A stretch of DNA of 15,525 nucleotides. Origin: CAZWVA01 sp964636885. GTDB taxonomy: Bacteria; Desulfobacterota_D; UBA1144; Nemesobacterales; CSP1-2. Location of the stretch: positions 1 to 15,525 of the forward strand of contig CAZWVA010000060.1 of NCBI GenBank assembly GCA_964636885.1. Reading direction: 5' to 3'. Within the stretch, counting starts at the first letter, position 1, and every line of letters begins with the position of its first letter. This document shows positions 13,503 through 15,525 of the stretch, in pieces. Under the pieces are notes generated by a model that ran no database searches, was not told where the DNA came from, and worked only from the letters and a program-made list of their open reading frames with translations. A program made the position numbers and the translations under genes.

Positions 13503-13564
13503 GCGAGATGCCGAAAGGCTCGCTACTTTCCTTAATCCCATATTCCTGTATATTTATAAAGGAG

Positions 13565-14206
13565 ATGAAATCCCTTAGCTTCTCTTCGCTCCTACTTGTT
13601 ATTCTCATTGCGTCTCTTTTCTCCTGTGCCTCTTCCGTAAGAGAGGTGAATCGGACCGAGGAGAAAGCCTCTATTCGTATAAAAAGGGTCGCTTTGATGC
13701 CGTTTTCCTCAAGACTCGAAGGGATCGGACAAAAGGAGGGGTTCTTGACCGATGCCCTCTACGGAGAGTTAACGACAAAATCGAAGGGGATAGCCATTAT
13801 CCCTCCCGAACCATCAAAAGAGGAGTTTCTGAGGGTGAAAGAAGGGAATCCTAACCTATCCGATAGAGACATCGCCCTTAGAGCCGGAAAGAACCTGGGT
13901 GCCGATGCCGTTTTAATTGGGAGTATATCCGAATACAGGGAGAGAGAGGGCGGAGAACTGGGGATAACCTCCCCGGCCTCGGTTGCCTTTGGCGTTCAAT
14001 TGATTGACACCTCAAACGGCAAGACACTATGGGAGGGCTATTTCGCAGAAACCCAGAGATTCCTCTTAGAGAACATCTTCGAACTCAATAAGTTTATACG
14101 GAGGAAAGGAAAGTGGATAACCGCTGACGAACTCGCAAGGGAGGGAACTGTAGAGGTAGCGGATAGGCTCAATGATTTTTTGGTTAAATACTCGACTACG
14201 AAATGA
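13565..14206 (+). CDS. Outer-membrane-type lipoprotein, CsgG/TolB-N-like
   Basis: A 213-residue protein with a textbook lipoprotein signal: MKSLSFSSLLLVILIASLFSC, with lipobox LFSC and lipidation expected at Cys21. The mature part has the alternating layout of CsgG/TolB-N-like domains: a VALMPFSSR strand, a DALYGELTT helix, an ALRAGKNLGADAVLIGSISEY segment and a VQLIDTSNGKTLWEGYF strand pair. It ends with a helix (ELAREGTVEVADRLNDFL). The role is unknown. Relatives take part in envelope assembly or secretion. The frame extends upstream to ATG 13508, but only the 13565 start puts the signal peptide at the N-terminus. Oddly, AAAGGAG abuts that ATG with no spacing, so initiation here is unusual. 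It stands alone between the pseudogene and hisA. Confidence 0.75.
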   Translation: MKSLSFSSLLLVILIASLFSCASSVREVNRTEEKASIRIKRVALMPFSSRLEGIGQKEGFLTDALYGELTTKSKGIAIIPPEPSKEEFLRVKEGNPNLSDRDIALRAGKNLGADAVLIGSISEYREREGGELGITSPASVAFGVQLIDTSNGKTLWEGYFAETQRFLLENIFELNKFIRRKGKWITADELAREGTVEVADRLNDFLVKYSTTK

Positions 14207-14326
14207 AGACGGGTACGATGAAAGATACAAGATGTGGGATGTAAAACTCATTATCATCGTGAATCGTTTTATCTGTGTAGGTCACTTTCATCTGTAAATA
14301 GAGGCCATCTTGTGGAGTAAAGGTAA

Positions 14327-15049
14327 GTGCTTATAATTCCCGCCATCGATCTAAAAGAAGGAAGGTGTGTGAGGCTTCTAAAGGGAGAAGAGGGTACAGA
14401 AACGGTCTTTTCCGGGAACCCCTCCGACGTAGCGAGGAGATGGGAGGACTGCGGGGCGGGCCTCATCCATCTGGTTGACCTTGACGGGGCGTTCTCAGGA
14501 AGGCCGAGAAACCTCGATGTGATAAAGGATATAGTGAAATCCGTTTCTTCCTCTGTGCAGGTTGGAGGTGGTATAAGAGACCTTAAGACGATCGAGTGCT
14601 ATATGGAACTAGGGGTAAGAAGGGTCATACTAGGAACCGCGGCATTTTATGACCGTGATCTTTTAATCGAGGCCTGCGAGAGGTTTCCCCGGAGGATAGC
14701 CGTTGGGGTCGATACCAAGATGGGAAGGATCGCCGTCAGGGGATGGAAGGAGGTCATGGATTTAGATACAGGGTCCATTCTTAACGACCTAAAATCGGTG
14801 GGTGTTTCCGTAGTCATTCACACAGATGTCGACCGCGACGGTACCATGGAGGGGGTTAACCTGGACTCCACAAGGGAGTTCGTTAGATCCTCCCCCATTC
14901 CAGTTGTGGCGTCTGGCGGTATAGGTAAGATGGAAGACATAGAAGGCCTCTCTTCCTTAGAGGAATATGGCCTTATAGGCGTTATCCTTGGTAAGTCAAT
15001 ATATACCGGTAGGATCGACCTTAGGGAAGCGATAGAGAGGTTTTCGTGA
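14327..15049 (+). CDS. hisA: ProFAR isomerase (phosphoribosylformimino-AICAR ribotide isomerase)
   Basis: A 240-residue (beta/alpha)8-barrel enzyme catalysing the Amadori isomerisation of ProFAR to PRFAR, the fourth step of histidine synthesis. Diagnostic segments are IIPAIDLKEGRCVRLLKG with the catalytic Asp8, HLVDLDGAFSG, VQVGGGIRDLKT (first phosphate-binding half), VGVDTKMGRIAVRGW, the second catalytic Asp in HTDVDRDGTMEG and VVASGGIGKMED (second phosphate-binding half). The start codon is GTG at 14327, with GGAG (ten bases upstream) or the nearer AAAGGT as ribosome site. The family start MLIIPAIDL supports it. hisF follows after 111 bases on the same strand. Confidence 0.95.
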   Translation: MLIIPAIDLKEGRCVRLLKGEEGTETVFSGNPSDVARRWEDCGAGLIHLVDLDGAFSGRPRNLDVIKDIVKSVSSSVQVGGGIRDLKTIECYMELGVRRVILGTAAFYDRDLLIEACERFPRRIAVGVDTKMGRIAVRGWKEVMDLDTGSILNDLKSVGVSVVIHTDVDRDGTMEGVNLDSTREFVRSSPIPVVASGGIGKMEDIEGLSSLEEYGLIGVILGKSIYTGRIDLREAIERFS

Positions 15050-15070
15050 CCGTTTACAATGAATAAACGG
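15050..15070. other. Stem-loop between hisA and hisF
   Basis: A perfect 7-bp inverted repeat, CCGTTTA (15050-15056) and TAAACGG (15064-15070), with a 7-base loop, beginning directly after the hisA stop codon. No T-run follows on the plus strand, so it is not a standard terminator. It could stabilise the hisA 3' end or modulate read-through to hisF. Confidence 0.4.
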
Positions 15071-15160
15071 AGAGGATACAAGACGCATGGTGCAAGCCCT
15101 CATGTATCGCGAATCGGTATCATACGTCTTTTATTTGTAGCTTGATTTAAGGGTTTCCGA

Positions 15161-15525
15161 ATGGTTGCAAAGAGGATAATTCCCTGCTTGGATGTAAAGG
15201 ACGGAAGGGTTGTAAAGGGGGTAAGGTTCTTAAACCTACGTGATGCCGGGGACCCGGTGGAGATCGCAAAGAGGTATAGCGAAGAGGGTGCCGACGAAAT
15301 CACCTTTCTCGATATCACGGCCTCATTCGAGGGAAGAAGGACGATGATAGACGTTGTGGAGCGGACGGCTGGGGAGGTTTTCGTCCCACTTACTGTTGGA
15401 GGCGGGGTAAGAACACTAGAGGACATAAGACGGCTCCTCCTCGCGGGGGCCGATAAGGTCTCTATAAACACGGCGGCCGTAAAGGATCCTGGGTTCGTAA
15501 AATCCGCCTCGGATAGGTTTGGAAG
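15161..15525 (+). CDS. hisF: Imidazole glycerol phosphate synthase cyclase subunit (partial, 5' part)
   Basis: The frame opens with ATG at 15161 and runs off the right edge, giving 121 codons plus two bases. The N-terminus VAKRIIPCLDVKDGRVVKGV is diagnostic of HisF, with catalytic Asp11 in CLDV. It continues with RDAGDPVEIAKRYSEEGADE, FLDITASFEGR, PLTVGGGVRT (phosphate-binding half) and ADKVSINTAAV. HisF takes PRFAR from HisA and, with ammonia from HisH, forms imidazole glycerol phosphate and AICAR. AAGGG lies six bases before the start as ribosome site. The second catalytic aspartate (near residue 130) falls outside the window. HisA and HisF are barrel paralogues, seen here as the shared VGGGxR motif. 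Confidence 0.95.
   Translation, partial: MVAKRIIPCLDVKDGRVVKGVRFLNLRDAGDPVEIAKRYSEEGADEITFLDITASFEGRRTMIDVVERTAGEVFVPLTVGGGVRTLEDIRRLLLAGADKVSINTAAVKDPGFVKSASDRFG

Noticed and set aside
13508..13564. ATG at 13508 as the lipoprotein start
   Set aside because: It would bury the lipoprotein signal 19 residues inside the protein. The lipobox is correctly placed only from 13565.
14217..14292. GATGAAAG / CTTTCATC inverted repeat before hisA
   Set aside because: An 8-bp match separated by 60 AT-rich bases is expected by chance and has no link to a promoter I can see.

Overview
The window looks like chromosomal DNA of a Gram-negative bacterium. It holds the end of a complex I operon (nuoL), one-copy biosynthetic genes (trpE, trpG, ilvD, coaBC, hisA, hisF), a phosphomannomutase, a lipoprotein and a LysM envelope protein. 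Arginine is mostly AGG/AGA and ATA is common for isoleucine, a bias often seen in thermophiles. Several proteins (the LysM protein, the signal-bearing PIMT, TrpE, the phosphomannomutase) resemble those of Desulfobacterota, Nitrospirota and NC10-like lineages. That placement is an impression from the protein sequences, not a search result. No mobile element, CRISPR array or rRNA was seen.

Layout. 1-290: 3' end of nuoL (+). 320-1681: phosphomannomutase/phosphoglucomutase (-), convergent with nuoL. 1920-4016: trpE-trpG (+), both anthranilate synthase subunits. 4113-4186: tRNA-Gln(CTG) with its own promoter and an encoded CCA. 4198-4326: a short open stretch on the minus strand with no start codon, perhaps a gene fossil. 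4375-5967 (-): a small four-helix membrane protein broken by one frameshift, a metallo-beta-lactamase-fold protein whose usual metal ligands are replaced, and a Rieske ferredoxin. 6234-7934: ilvD (+) behind a near-consensus promoter. 8048-9268: coaBC (+), whose 3' end overlaps the convergent response-regulator gene 9249-9620 (-). 9788-10789: LysM envelope protein (+). 10798-12517 (-): meaB, then a secreted-type isoaspartyl methyltransferase. 12628-13502: a gene graveyard with a C-terminal scrap of a helicase-associated nuclease (-) and a shattered metallophosphoesterase (+). 13565-14206: lipoprotein (+). 14327-15525: hisA and the start of hisF (+).

Functionally this is mostly housekeeping. 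TrpE and TrpG form one enzyme that makes anthranilate. HisA and HisF catalyse consecutive steps of histidine synthesis. IlvD serves branched-chain amino acids and indirectly CoA, whose pantothenate branch is completed by CoaBC. MeaB implies a B12-dependent acyl-CoA mutase elsewhere. The most notable structural theme is transcription: consensus-like promoters with 17-bp spacers can be read before trpE, tRNA-Gln, ilvD, coaBC and meaB, with a weaker one before pcm. For trpE, meaB and pcm the -10 box lies only 6-9 nt before the ATG and there is no Shine-Dalgarno sequence, which suggests leaderless mRNAs. The second theme is local gene decay at 12.6-13.5 kb. I did not find a convincing new defence or metabolic system. 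The closest candidate is the membrane protein / altered-MBL / Rieske trio.
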